Positions 8,415-16,984 of a stretch of DNA of 64,000 nt are shown here, one piece after another; the first letter of the stretch is position 1, and each line of letters opens with the position of its first letter. This DNA comes from Amycolatopsis rubida (GTDB taxonomy: Bacteria > Actinomycetota > Actinomycetes > Mycobacteriales > Pseudonocardiaceae), in NCBI RefSeq assembly GCF_900115345.1, contig NZ_FOWC01000015.1, forward strand, positions 62,001 through 126,000, in the 5' to 3' direction. Under the pieces are notes generated by a model. That model did not search any database. It worked only from the letters and a program-made list of their open reading frames with translations, and was not told the DNA's origin. A program made the position numbers and the translations under genes.

Positions 8415-9227
8415 TCAGTCCTCTTGTCCGGATAGTGGTTCGGGCAGGTGGTTGAGGCGTCGTTGCAGGCGGTCGTAGAGTTCTGCGAAGCGCTTGTCGA
8501 CGCGTACTGCCTCCAGGTCGCGCGGCCGGCGAAGGCCGACCGTGACGTCGTCGAGGATCCGTCCGTTGCCGAGCAGCACGACCCGGTCGGCCAAGCTGAT
8601 CGCCTCGGTGAGGTCGTGGGTCACGAACAGCACGGTGCGTTCCTGCTCCTGCCAGAGGTTGAGGAACTCGTGCTGAACCGCGACGCGCGTGTGGGCGTCC
8701 AGTGCGGCGAACGGTTCGTCCATGAGCAGGATCTCCGGATCCAGTGCCCAGGTCCGCGCCAGCGCCACCCGTTGCCGCATCCCCTGGGACAGCTGCCACG
8801 GCCACAACCGGTCCGAACGACCGAGATGCACCGCGTCGAGCCAGCGCATCGCGATTTCGCGCCGGCTCTTGCGGGGGAGCCCGCGCAGTTCGAGTCCGTA
8901 CTCGACGTTCCGCCGGGCGTTCCGCCACGGCAGCAGCGCGTCCCGGGCCATCATGAAGCCAAGGCGCCTGCGTGCTCGGGCCGGCGGGCCCCCGAGGACC
9001 GCGGCTTCCCCCGAGGACTGCGAGACGAGCCCGGCCACCAGGTTGAGCAACGTGGTCTTGCCGCATCCGCTGCGTCCGATCAGGGCTACGAACTGGCCTG
9101 CCGGGACGCGAAGATCCAGATCGTCGATGACCGTGTTGAGTTCCCCGCCGGGCGCGGCGAACTCGACGCGCACGCCGCCCAGAACGATGGCGTCGCCTCG
9201 GGCCGGGCTGACAACCGGACTGGACAT
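8415..9227 (-). CDS. ABC transporter ATP-binding protein (SsuB/TauB-like)
   Basis: A 270-residue cytoplasmic ATPase of the nitrate/sulfonate importer family. Walker A is GRSGCGKT, Walker B is ILLMDEPF, and the H-loop follows in LFVTHDLTEA. The ABC signature reads LSQGM instead of LSGGM, a tolerated variant in this family. It sits between the permease (13 bases upstream) and the binding protein (2 bases downstream), so it energises that importer. Confidence 0.9.
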   Translation of the reverse strand: MSSPVVSPARGDAIVLGGVRVEFAAPGGELNTVIDDLDLRVPAGQFVALIGRSGCGKTTLLNLVAGLVSQSSGEAAVLGGPPARARRRLGFMMARDALLPWRNARRNVEYGLELRGLPRKSRREIAMRWLDAVHLGRSDRLWPWQLSQGMRQRVALARTWALDPEILLMDEPFAALDAHTRVAVQHEFLNLWQEQERTVLFVTHDLTEAISLADRVVLLGNGRILDDVTVGLRRPRDLEAVRVDKRFAELYDRLQRRLNHLPEPLSGQED

Positions 9228-9240
9228 GAACCTTCTCCTT

Positions 9241-10125
9241 TCAGCGCCGCGCCGGGGCCTGCCACCGGAGCAGGTACTTCTCGACGAGGGACATGGCCTG
9301 GTTGAGGAGGACGGCGACGACCGCGAGCAGGATCAAGATCGCGTAGACGGCCTCCATCCGGAATTGGGCCGAGTAGACGGCGATGAGCTGGCCGAGGCCG
9401 TCGCGGGCGGAGATCAGTTCCGAGCCGACCACGCCCAGGAGCGAATAGATCAGCCCGAGGCGCAGCCCGGAAAAGATCGCCGGTGTCGCCACCGGCAGCA
9501 GGATCCGCCAGAAGATCTGGATCTTGCCGGCGTCCATGACCGCGGCCAGCCGGAGCCACTCGTCGTCGGTGGACTTCACCCCCGCCCGCGCGCTGGAGCA
9601 GACGATGAAGAACACCAGCGTGACCGCCAAGGCGACTTTGGCTGTGGTGGTGATCCCGAAGACCACGATGAACAGCGGCGCGAGCGCCAGGCGCGGCATC
9701 GCGTTCGCGGCGTCGAAGTACGGTGCGACGACTCGCTCGAGAGAGGGCAGGAGACCGAGAGCGACGCCGACGACGACCCCGGCCGCGCCGGCCAGGACCC
9801 AGGCGATCAGGACGGCGATCATGGTCGAGTTCAGGTTGGCGGGCACTTCCCCGGAGCTCCACGCCGACCGGAGGTACTCCCACGCCTGGCCCGGCGACTT
9901 GGCCAGTGCCGGCTCGAACCACTGCTGCACCGCGGCCAGCTGCCAGAGCCCCAGCAACGCCAATCCGAGGAGGAGCTGCGCGAGGTGCACTGCCCAGCTC
10001 CCGCGACGGCCGGCGCGGGAGCTGTTCGGCCGCCGCACCGGGGAACGCCGCTCCGCACGGTCTCGCATGCGTCCGGCCGCCGCGGCTCGCCGGGCCGTGG
10101 ACCGCGCCTGTGTCGCTGTGCCCAT
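9241..10125 (-). CDS. ABC transporter permease (SsuC/TauC-like)
   Basis: A 294-residue membrane protein of the BPD_transp_1 family, with about six hydrophobic segments after a basic 45-residue N-terminal tail. The EAA-type loop that contacts the ATPase is visible as EWLRLAAVMDAGKIQIFWR followed by ILLP. It is the first gene of the left-going operon and starts 160 bases from the divergent thiolase gene. The long arginine-rich tail before the first helix is unusual, and the real start could be internal, but no better ribosome site is seen. Confidence 0.87.
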   Translation of the reverse strand: MGTATQARSTARRAAAAGRMRDRAERRSPVRRPNSSRAGRRGSWAVHLAQLLLGLALLGLWQLAAVQQWFEPALAKSPGQAWEYLRSAWSSGEVPANLNSTMIAVLIAWVLAGAAGVVVGVALGLLPSLERVVAPYFDAANAMPRLALAPLFIVVFGITTTAKVALAVTLVFFIVCSSARAGVKSTDDEWLRLAAVMDAGKIQIFWRILLPVATPAIFSGLRLGLIYSLLGVVGSELISARDGLGQLIAVYSAQFRMEAVYAILILLAVVAVLLNQAMSLVEKYLLRWQAPARR

Positions 10126-10286
10126 TCCTGATTCCTATTCCATGATGTGACTCGCCATGCGTGTGATGAAGAGAACTCTCACACAGAGATTGCTACGTGG
10201 TCAAGCAGTGTGCGAGAGTTAAGTGAATCGCGATACTTATGATCTTCGCTCAGGCGACGAGTTCACACCGGGAAGGAAGCGACGCC
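10126..10286. promoter_or_regulatory. Divergent promoter/operator region between the two catabolic operons
   Basis: The 161 bases between permease and thiolase genes are AT-richer than their surroundings and hold nested inverted repeats. GTGTGA (10161-10166) faces TCACAC (10179-10184). AACTCTCACAC (10174-10184) faces GTGTGCGAGAGTT (10208-10220), with one insertion. A shorter element AAGT-N10-ACTT around an ATCGCGAT core lies at 10221-10238. Such sites suit a TetR-family regulator. The double-TetR protein encoded at 14324 is the obvious candidate. A GGAAGGAAG ribosome site precedes the thiolase ATG. Promoter hexamers are not clear. Confidence 0.5.
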
Positions 10287-11462
10287 ATGCAACGCGTCTT
10301 TGTCAGCGGAGTGGGGATGGTTCCCTTCTCGGCGCCCAGCCGATCCGAGCCCTACGACGTGCTGGCCGCCGCCGCGGTCCGCGCCGCGCTCGCCGACGCG
10401 GGGATCGGTGTCGAGCAGGTGCGGCAGGCCTACGTCGGCTACGTGTACGGCGACTCGACCAGCGGCCAGCGAGCGCTCTACCCGGTGGGCATGACGGGCA
10501 TCCCGATCGTGAACGTCAACAACAACTGCTCCACCGGATCGTCCGCGCTCTGGCTGGCCCGGCAGGCTGTGGCCAGCGGCGCGGCCGACTGCGTGCTCGC
10601 GCTCGGGTTCGAACAGATGGAGCGCGGTGCGCTCACCGCCAAGTGGCCGGATCGCCCCAGTCCGTTCTCGGAGTTCGAGGCCCTCGCCGCCACGAGACAG
10701 GGTGTCAGCGATGCGCCTTTCGCGGCACAATTCTTCGGCGGAGCGGGTGCGGAGTACGCAGAGCGGTACGGAACCGACCCGAAAACTTTCGCGATGGTCT
10801 CGGTGAAGGCACGTCAGCACGCGCGGCGGAACCCGTACGCCGTCTTCCGCGAGCCGGTGACCCTTGAGGAAGTGCTGGAATCCCCGACGATCTACGGCCC
10901 GCTCACGCGGTTGCAGTGTTGCCCCCCGACCTGCGGCGCCGCGGCAGCTGTGGTCGTCAGCGAGGAATTTGCCCGCCGCCACGGCTTGCGCGCGGACGTA
11001 GCGATCGCGGCGCAGGCGATGACCACGGACCGCAGCGAGTCCTTCACCGACATGGTCAACCTCGTCGGGTACGACCTCAGCCGTCGAGCGGCTGACGCCG
11101 TGTACGAAGAAGCGGGGGCCGACCCCGCCGACGTTCAGGTGGTGGAGCTGCACGATTGCTTCAGCACCAACGAAATCCTGAGCTACGAGGCCCTCCGGCT
11201 GACGCCCGAGGGAACCGCGGAGAAGTTCGTGCGGGACGGCGAGAACACCTACGGCGGACGCGTCGTCACCAATCCCTCCGGCGGATTGCTGTCGAAGGGG
11301 CATCCGCTCGGCGCGACCGGCCTCGCCCAGTGCGCAGAGCTCACCTGGCAGCTTCGCGGCGAGGCAGGCCAGCGCCAAGTGGAGGGCGCCCGGCTCGCGC
11401 TGCAGCACAACATCGGCCTGGGCGGCGCCGCCGTCGTCACGCTGTACGAGCGGGTGAGCTGA
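10287..11462 (+). CDS. Thiolase-like protein of the SCP-x/lipid-transfer type
   Basis: A 391-residue thiolase-fold enzyme of the SCP-x branch, lacking any SCP2 domain. The nucleophile is Cys81 in VNNNCSTGSSAL. The other active-site blocks are HDCFSTNE and GGLLSKGHPLGATG. Relatives carry out thiolytic cleavage of branched 3-ketoacyl-CoA or, as Ltp2-type aldolases with a DUF35 partner, retro-aldol cleavage. No DUF35 protein is encoded here, so thiolysis is more likely. The ATG at 10287 follows GGAAGGAAG; a further upstream ATG at 10239 lacks such a site. The stop overlaps the start of the next gene. It is the first gene of the right-going operon. Confidence 0.88.
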   Translation: MQRVFVSGVGMVPFSAPSRSEPYDVLAAAAVRAALADAGIGVEQVRQAYVGYVYGDSTSGQRALYPVGMTGIPIVNVNNNCSTGSSALWLARQAVASGAADCVLALGFEQMERGALTAKWPDRPSPFSEFEALAATRQGVSDAPFAAQFFGGAGAEYAERYGTDPKTFAMVSVKARQHARRNPYAVFREPVTLEEVLESPTIYGPLTRLQCCPPTCGAAAAVVVSEEFARRHGLRADVAIAAQAMTTDRSESFTDMVNLVGYDLSRRAADAVYEEAGADPADVQVVELHDCFSTNEILSYEALRLTPEGTAEKFVRDGENTYGGRVVTNPSGGLLSKGHPLGATGLAQCAELTWQLRGEAGQRQVEGARLALQHNIGLGGAAVVTLYERVS

Positions 11463-11920
11463 TGCCGATCGATGTCGAGCGTGCGCGGGCGCTCGCGCTG
11501 CCGTCGTTCCAGGTGACGATCGAGCGGGGCCGCTTGCGTGCTTTCGCGAAGTCCATCGGCGAGACCGACCCGGTTTATCTCGATGTCGAGCACGCACGAT
11601 CGGCCGGACATCCGGACCTCCCCGTGCCGCCGACCTTCTTCTTCAGCTTGTCGCTCGAAGCCCCGGATCCTTTTGGCTACCTGCGCGAACTCGGTGTCGA
11701 GCCGAGCCAGATCCTGCACGGTGAACAGCGATTCGACTATCGCCGGATGGCCTACGCCGGCGACGTCGTCACGCTCTCGGAGCGGATCACCGACGTGGTG
11801 AGCAAGCGGAACGGAGCAATGGAGCTGGTGACGAGAACCACCGAGATCTCCCGGCACGGAAACCTCATCGCCACGGCGAGCGGGGTCCTCGTCGTCCGGA
11901 ACCACGGAGCCATGGCATGA
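11462..11920 (+). CDS. MaoC-like hot-dog dehydratase, N-terminal-type subunit (FAS1 dehydratase-like)
   Basis: A 152-residue hot-dog protein of the MaoC_dehydrat_N type. The features are an early FAKSIGETDPVYLD block, then PPTFFFSL, and ILHGEQRFDYRRMAYAGD. It lacks the complete hydratase-2 motif found in the next gene. The two proteins probably form a heterodimer in which this half supplies the acyl-binding tunnel, as in split R-specific enoyl-CoA hydratases such as the actinobacterial steroid enzymes. The start ATG shares its A with the thiolase stop TGA, and the 3' end overlaps the next gene as ATGA, showing translational coupling. Confidence 0.87.
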   Translation: MPIDVERARALALPSFQVTIERGRLRAFAKSIGETDPVYLDVEHARSAGHPDLPVPPTFFFSLSLEAPDPFGYLRELGVEPSQILHGEQRFDYRRMAYAGDVVTLSERITDVVSKRNGAMELVTRTTEISRHGNLIATASGVLVVRNHGAMA

Positions 11921-12348
11921 GCGAATCCCTGCCGCACGCCGGGTTGCGGGCCGGCTGCTCGCTGCCGCCGCTGGCCCTTCCCGAGATATCACGCACCGCT
12001 CTCGCCTTGTTCGCCGGCGCCAGCGGTGACCACAATCCGATCCACATCGATCCCGACTACGCCCGAGCCGCGGGATTCGACGACGTCTTCGCGCACGGAA
12101 TGCTGAGCATGGCCTACCTGGGCCGGCTGCTGACCGGGTGGGTGCCCCAGGAGCGGATCAAGACCTTCTCGGTGCGGTTCGTCTCCATCACGCCGATCCA
12201 CGCGGAACCGACCTGCACCGGAACCGTGGTCGCCCGGGAGGGCGACACGGCGACGCTGGAGGTCGCCGTGCGGCTCCCGGACGGGACCACGACCCTGCGC
12301 GGGCAAGCCACGATCACTGTCCCTGCCGCCGGAACGACGGAGAGCTGA
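11917..12348 (+). CDS. MaoC-like hydratase, catalytic subunit
   Basis: A 143-residue hot-dog protein carrying the hydratase-2 motif GDHNPIH, with Asp38 and His43 as the predicted catalytic pair, followed by FAHGMLSM. It should add water across an enoyl-CoA double bond in partnership with the preceding MaoC half. The four-base overlap with that gene supports an obligate complex. The next gene starts two bases after the stop. Confidence 0.88.
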   Translation: MSESLPHAGLRAGCSLPPLALPEISRTALALFAGASGDHNPIHIDPDYARAAGFDDVFAHGMLSMAYLGRLLTGWVPQERIKTFSVRFVSITPIHAEPTCTGTVVAREGDTATLEVAVRLPDGTTTLRGQATITVPAAGTTES

Positions 12349-12350
12349 AG

Positions 12351-13181
12351 ATGAGTGCACTCAAGGGGAAGGCCGCGATTGTCACCGGTTCGGGCCGGGG
12401 CATCGGCCGGGAGATCGCCGTCAAGCTGGCGTCCGGCGGCGCGTCCGTCGTCGTCAACGATCTCGACGCGGGCCCGGCGGAGAAGACCGTCGCGGAGATT
12501 CGCGACGCCGGAGGGGAGGCCGTGGCCGTCCCGGGCAACATCACCCACCCGGACTTCGCCGGACGGTTCGTGCAGGCCGCGGTCGACAGCTTCGGGGGAG
12601 TCGACATCGTCGTCAACAACGCGGGCTACACGTGGGACTCGGTCGTCCAGAAGATGACCGACGAACAGTGGGACGCGATTCTGGACGTGCATCTGCGCGC
12701 CCCGTTCCGCATCCTGCGGGCAGCGCAGCCGGTCATCTCCGCCGCCGTCAAGGCAGCACGGGCCGCGGGCGACCCGGTGCCGTGCCGCAAGGTCGTCAAC
12801 ATCTCCTCCATCGCCGGCCTCGGCGGCAATGCGGGACAGGCCAACTACGCGGCAGCCAAGGCCGGAGTCACCGGTCTCACCAAGACGCTGGCCAAGGAGT
12901 GGGGACGCTTGAACGTCACGGTCAACACCGTGGCCTTCGGCTTGATCAAGACCCGGCTCACGGCGGCTCCCGCGGACGGCGACGCCACCATCGACATCGA
13001 GGGACGGGAGCTGCGCGTCGGCGTCAACCCCGACCTTCTCGACGCGATGTCCCGCCAGATCCCGCTCGGCCGCGCGGGGACACCGGCCGAGGCGGCCGGA
13101 GCGGTCTATCTGCTGTGCCTGCCCGAGTCCGACTACGTCTCCGCGCAGACCGTCGTCTGCGGCGGCGGCTTCACCGCGTAA
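12351..13181 (+). CDS. Short-chain dehydrogenase (3-hydroxyacyl-CoA dehydrogenase-like)
   Basis: A 276-residue classical SDR. TGSGRGIG at 13-20 binds NAD(P), VNNAG lies near 88-92, and the catalytic residues are Ser152/153, Tyr166 and Lys170. The loop before the C-terminus is longer than usual (residues about 205-235) and may shape a CoA-ester site. Position between the hydratase and an acyl-CoA dehydrogenase fits oxidation of a 3-hydroxyacyl-CoA before thiolysis. The ATG follows the MaoC stop by two bases and is preceded by GGAGAG. Confidence 0.88.
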   Translation: MSALKGKAAIVTGSGRGIGREIAVKLASGGASVVVNDLDAGPAEKTVAEIRDAGGEAVAVPGNITHPDFAGRFVQAAVDSFGGVDIVVNNAGYTWDSVVQKMTDEQWDAILDVHLRAPFRILRAAQPVISAAVKAARAAGDPVPCRKVVNISSIAGLGGNAGQANYAAAKAGVTGLTKTLAKEWGRLNVTVNTVAFGLIKTRLTAAPADGDATIDIEGRELRVGVNPDLLDAMSRQIPLGRAGTPAEAAGAVYLLCLPESDYVSAQTVVCGGGFTA

Positions 13182-13190
13182 GGAGCCACC

Positions 13191-14327
13191 ATGCGGCGTA
13201 CGATCTTCGAACCCGAGCACGACGTCTACCGTGACAGCGTGCGAGCCTTCCTCGGAAAGCGGGTGATCCCGTTTTACTCCCAGTGGGAGAACGACCGGAT
13301 CGTCCCACGCGAACTCTTCGCCCAGGCGGGCGACCTTGGCGCGTTCGCGGCAGTGCCGGCCGAGTTCGGCGGAGCGGGAATCATCGACTACCGGTACAAC
13401 GCGATCCTCCCGGAAGAGGCCGCCTACGCGGGCGTCGCCCCCGCTCTCATCGGGCTGTCGCTCCAGTCCGACGTGACCCTGGCGTACCTGCTGGCACTCA
13501 CGACCGGCGAACAGAAGGCACGCTGGCTGCCGGGAGTCGCCTCCGGGGAAACGATCACCGCCATCGCGATGTCGGAACCGGGAACCGGCTCCGACCTCGC
13601 CGGAATCCGTACCCGCGCGGTGCGCGACGGCGACCACTACGTCATTTCAGGCACCAAGACGTTCATCACCAACGGCATCAACGCGGACCTGGTGATCGTG
13701 GCGGCCCGCACGGCTGAGGACCCGCACCGCGGGTTGAGCCTGATCGTCGTCGAACGCGGCACGCCGGGTTTCGAGCGGGGACGCGCTCTCCAGAAAATCG
13801 GCTTGCACGTGCAGGACACCGCGGAGCTGGTTTTCGACCACGCGCGCGTTCCTGCCGCGAACCTCCTCGGCGACGAAGGCTCGGGCTTCTTCAGCCTGAC
13901 GACGAACCTCCCGCAGGAACGCCTCTCGCTGGCGGTGGCCGGTGTGGCGGGCGCGGCCGCGGCGCTCGACTGGACCGTCGGCTACGTGAAGGACCGCACC
14001 GCGTTCGGGCGGAAGATCGGCGATCTGCAGGCCACCCGTTTCAGGCTGGCCGAGCTCGTCACCGAGGTGGAGATCACGCAAACGTATGTCGACCGCTGCA
14101 TCAGCGAGCACAACGCGGGCACGCTGTCGCCGGTCGCCGCCGCCAAGGCGAAATACTGGGCGACCGACCTCCAGGGCCGGGTCGTGGATGCCTGCGTGCA
14201 ACTCCATGGCGGGTATGGATACATGGCCGAGTACCCGATCGCACGCGCGTTCATCGACTCGCGGGCATCACGCATCTACGGAGGCACGAACGAGATCATG
14301 AAGGAAATAATCTCGAAGGCGCTATGA
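13191..14327 (+). CDS. Acyl-CoA dehydrogenase (isovaleryl/long-chain type)
   Basis: A 378-residue acyl-CoA dehydrogenase. The flavin loop reads AMSEPGTGSDLAGI and the C-terminus reads YGGTNEIMKEI. The usual medium-chain catalytic Glu (YEG) is Gly here. The enzyme instead has LPQERLSLAVAG, where isovaleryl-CoA and long-chain dehydrogenases place their base, so it should still be active, perhaps on a branched or bulky acyl chain. The start follows the SDR stop by nine bases with AAGGAG. The 3' end overlaps the regulator gene as ATGA. Confidence 0.88.
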   Translation: MRRTIFEPEHDVYRDSVRAFLGKRVIPFYSQWENDRIVPRELFAQAGDLGAFAAVPAEFGGAGIIDYRYNAILPEEAAYAGVAPALIGLSLQSDVTLAYLLALTTGEQKARWLPGVASGETITAIAMSEPGTGSDLAGIRTRAVRDGDHYVISGTKTFITNGINADLVIVAARTAEDPHRGLSLIVVERGTPGFERGRALQKIGLHVQDTAELVFDHARVPAANLLGDEGSGFFSLTTNLPQERLSLAVAGVAGAAAALDWTVGYVKDRTAFGRKIGDLQATRFRLAELVTEVEITQTYVDRCISEHNAGTLSPVAAAKAKYWATDLQGRVVDACVQLHGGYGYMAEYPIARAFIDSRASRIYGGTNEIMKEIISKAL

Positions 14328-15502
14328 ACGACTCCATCGAAAGGCGCCCCATGACAACCGTCAGACGTCGGCCGGCGAACCGGCGCCAGCTCATCGTGGA
14401 AGCTGCCGGCCACCGATTCTCCCAGCAAGGGTTCGAGAACGTCGCCATGGGTGACATAGCCGCCGACGTCCACATCGGCGCCTCGGCTCTTTACCGCCAC
14501 TTCAGCAGCAAGTCCGAACTGCTCTGCGCTGCTCTTGACGCAGAACTGGACCGTCTCGGCCAAGCGATCACGGCTGGCGTATCGGAGGCCGAGGATCTGG
14601 ACCGCAATCTCGAGTCCGTGGCACAGTTCGCCGTCACGAACAGGCGAGCCCCCTTGTTGTGGGAACGAGAGGCACGCCACCTCACGGCCGAAGAATGGAG
14701 TCCTCGCGCGGCCAATCTGCGCGAGGTGCGCGACCGGTTCATCGCGGCCCTGTCCGGCGGCAACGCCGACGAGGGTGCCGTTCTTCGCGCACGCGCGGCG
14801 CTCAGCGCACTGCTGAGCCCGGCATTCCACAGCGTCTCCCTGCCGCCGGATGCCTTCCGTTCCAGCCTCCAGCATCTCGCGAAGCGGATCCTCGCCGCGA
14901 AGCTGCCCGCCGTCGGCAAACGCACCGTCCCCGCCGCGGCCCGGGGCCTCGCACCCGCGTCGAAGCGAGAACTGATCATCCAGGCAGGCTTGCGCATTTT
15001 TCGCGAACAGACATACGCGGGCACCCGGTTGGAGGACATCGCCGCCGAAGTCGGGTTGTCGACGTCAAGCCTCTACAACCATGTCGAGAGCAAGGCCGAC
15101 ATCCTCGAAACTGTGCTTCTCCGCGGAAACGGCTATCTCCACGTGACACTGGACGACATACTGGCGAGCGCGTCCGACGAGGAGGACGCGCTCCGACGAC
15201 TCGTCGGAGTCTTCGCTTCCTTCGCCGTCAGGCGAGCCGAAGTGACCGACGCGATGGTCACCGACCTCCGAGCGCCAGGAAACACGACGGAGCAACTTCG
15301 CCAGGGGCAGCGCGAATACGTGGAGGAGTGGGTCCACCTCTTCATGGCACTGCACCCTGGCCGCGGCAGGCAAGCGGCGCACATCGAGGTCCAAGGAACG
15401 ATCATGACCATCATCGACATCGCCCGCGATCGGCAATACGGGTGCGTGGACAACCTCGCCGATCTGCTGACGTCTCTGGCGACCCAGGTATTGATCTACT
15501 AG
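14324..15502 (+). CDS. Transcriptional regulator with two tandem TetR DNA-binding domains
   Basis: A 392-residue protein with two TetR-type helix-turn-helix units. The first (residues about 18-62) contains MGDIAADVHIGASALYRHF. The second (about 212-256) contains LEDIAAEVGLSTSSLYNHV. Normal TetR proteins are near 200 residues with one HTH, so this is a head-to-tail fusion of two complete repressors, each followed by its own helical ligand domain. Co-transcription with the catabolic genes through an ATGA overlap makes it the likely ligand-responsive regulator of both operons. A second in-frame ATG nine codons in is an alternative start. Confidence 0.88.
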   Translation: MNDSIERRPMTTVRRRPANRRQLIVEAAGHRFSQQGFENVAMGDIAADVHIGASALYRHFSSKSELLCAALDAELDRLGQAITAGVSEAEDLDRNLESVAQFAVTNRRAPLLWEREARHLTAEEWSPRAANLREVRDRFIAALSGGNADEGAVLRARAALSALLSPAFHSVSLPPDAFRSSLQHLAKRILAAKLPAVGKRTVPAAARGLAPASKRELIIQAGLRIFREQTYAGTRLEDIAAEVGLSTSSLYNHVESKADILETVLLRGNGYLHVTLDDILASASDEEDALRRLVGVFASFAVRRAEVTDAMVTDLRAPGNTTEQLRQGQREYVEEWVHLFMALHPGRGRQAAHIEVQGTIMTIIDIARDRQYGCVDNLADLLTSLATQVLIY

Positions 15503-15583
15503 ACGCCCCGCAGAGCACTGTCGCTGTCGCGACAGCGAAAAGCCGGTGCACACGCAGGCCAGACCTCGCAGCAAAGGAACGAA

Positions 15584-16684
15584 ATGACGGCCGAACTCAG
15601 TGAATCATCGAACGACACTGCCACGGACGAGATGCTGGCCGCCTGGGGCGACCTCCTGTCGAGCATGGAAGGCTTCGCGCAGTGGGCAGCGGCCGGCGAA
15701 CACGCAGTTGACCGGGCCGAAGGCCTTCGCCACGGCCTCAGGTACCTGGGCCACCTCGCCGAGTACCTGATCGAGCACAACGACCCCTGCCGGCCCGAAG
15801 TGACCTTGGCGAACAGCCCGGTTCGCACGCTCTACGGGAACTCCGCGGACTGCAGCTACTACATGAGCAGGATTTCGCCAAAGCGCGAGTACCGCGTATG
15901 GGGCCAGCGCGGGGACGCTCCGCTCGTGTCGGCCCAGGTTCACCGCTACTCAGGGGATACGCGGGTCGCTGGCACCTTCGTCGTGACCGACGAGGTGTGC
16001 GACGAAGACGGGAACTACGAGTTCTACTTGTCGAGCGACCTCCGGGGAAGGCTCGGCCTCACCCTCGACGAGGGCTGCGGCGAGGTCTACTTCCGCCACT
16101 ACAGCTACCGGCCCGGGAGCGAAACCGCACCGACCTTCTTCGTGGAGTTGCTGGGTGAACCCGCCCCTCCTCGCCCCGCGCTCGACGAAGCCACGCTCGC
16201 CCGGCGGATCCGGCTTGTGGCCAAAGGAATGCGGCTGGTGCAGCCTTCGCTCACCAGCCTCGTCGATGCTCTGCGCAAGCGGCCGAACCAGATCGTGGCG
16301 GCATGGGACCCCGAGGATCCCGCGTTCGACTTCTTCTACGGCGCCACGACGCAAACGTATCTGGGCGGATGGTGGGATCTTCGGGGAACCAACGGCCTTG
16401 AGGTGACTTTCCGCCCCCCGCCCGCGGCCTTTGTGTCCATCCAGATCTTCAACCGCTGGTTCGAGGCCATGGAATACCGCGACCACGTGACCAATCTGAA
16501 CGCCGCGCAGATGCGACCCAACGAGGACGGAAGCTTTACCGTCCGGATCGGCGGGGACCCCCAGCCCGTCAACTGGCTGGACGCCTTCGAACACGAGGAA
16601 GGAATCGTCATGATCCGCTACATCCTTCGGCGTGATGAGCCTGGCAGCGGCACGCCCCCGGCAGAGGTGCGCGTTCTGCGCTGA
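15584..16684 (+). CDS. DUF1214-like protein, paralogue of the gene at 5.0 kb
   Basis: A 366-residue soluble protein homologous along its whole length to the product of 5042-6148. Shared blocks include DRAEGLRHGLRYLGHLAEYLIE, ADCSYYMSRIS, VAGTFVVT, DEGCGEVYFRHY, FFYGATTQTYLGGWWDL and FNRWFEAMEYRDH. The C-terminal part resembles DUF1214. It follows the double-TetR gene after 81 bases, with AAAGGAACG ahead of the ATG. Retention of two diverged copies, one per operon, argues that both act in the same pathway, perhaps on related substrates. No catalytic motif is recognised. Confidence 0.8.
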   Translation: MTAELSESSNDTATDEMLAAWGDLLSSMEGFAQWAAAGEHAVDRAEGLRHGLRYLGHLAEYLIEHNDPCRPEVTLANSPVRTLYGNSADCSYYMSRISPKREYRVWGQRGDAPLVSAQVHRYSGDTRVAGTFVVTDEVCDEDGNYEFYLSSDLRGRLGLTLDEGCGEVYFRHYSYRPGSETAPTFFVELLGEPAPPRPALDEATLARRIRLVAKGMRLVQPSLTSLVDALRKRPNQIVAAWDPEDPAFDFFYGATTQTYLGGWWDLRGTNGLEVTFRPPPAAFVSIQIFNRWFEAMEYRDHVTNLNAAQMRPNEDGSFTVRIGGDPQPVNWLDAFEHEEGIVMIRYILRRDEPGSGTPPAEVRVLR

Positions 16685-16984
16685 ACTGGCTTGAGCTTTA
16701 GCCCGTTCTGCGTGGCCGGCTTGCTTTTCCCGGATTTCGCCGAGGCGGCTGGGTGCACGTCGCGACGAACGCGGCCGCGGCGTGCGTGCGTTCCGGGTTG
16801 TCACCGGAGGCGGCGGGCAGTGCCGGATTCGCTTGCTCGCACAGGCTGAGGATGCCACGGTCGAGTTCGGCGATCTGCGCCGACGGTGCCTGGTGGCGGC
16901 GGAACGATCGTTTCGTTGCCTGCGGCAAGGGCGGTTTCTTCTGGCCCTGCGGCAGGGCTCGGTGCGAAGGAGTGCGCGCGTGAG
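16685..16984. other. Intergenic stretch without recognised gene
   Basis: About 300 bases between the DUF1214-like gene and the ATPase relic. No frame has convincing coding character and no clear terminator was seen. Confidence 0.35.

Noticed and set aside
10287..11462. Thiolase-like gene read as an Ltp2-type steroid side-chain aldolase
   Set aside because: Ltp2-type aldolases require a DUF35 partner, and neither MaoC-like gene carries a DUF35 domain, so a plain thiolase role is preferred.
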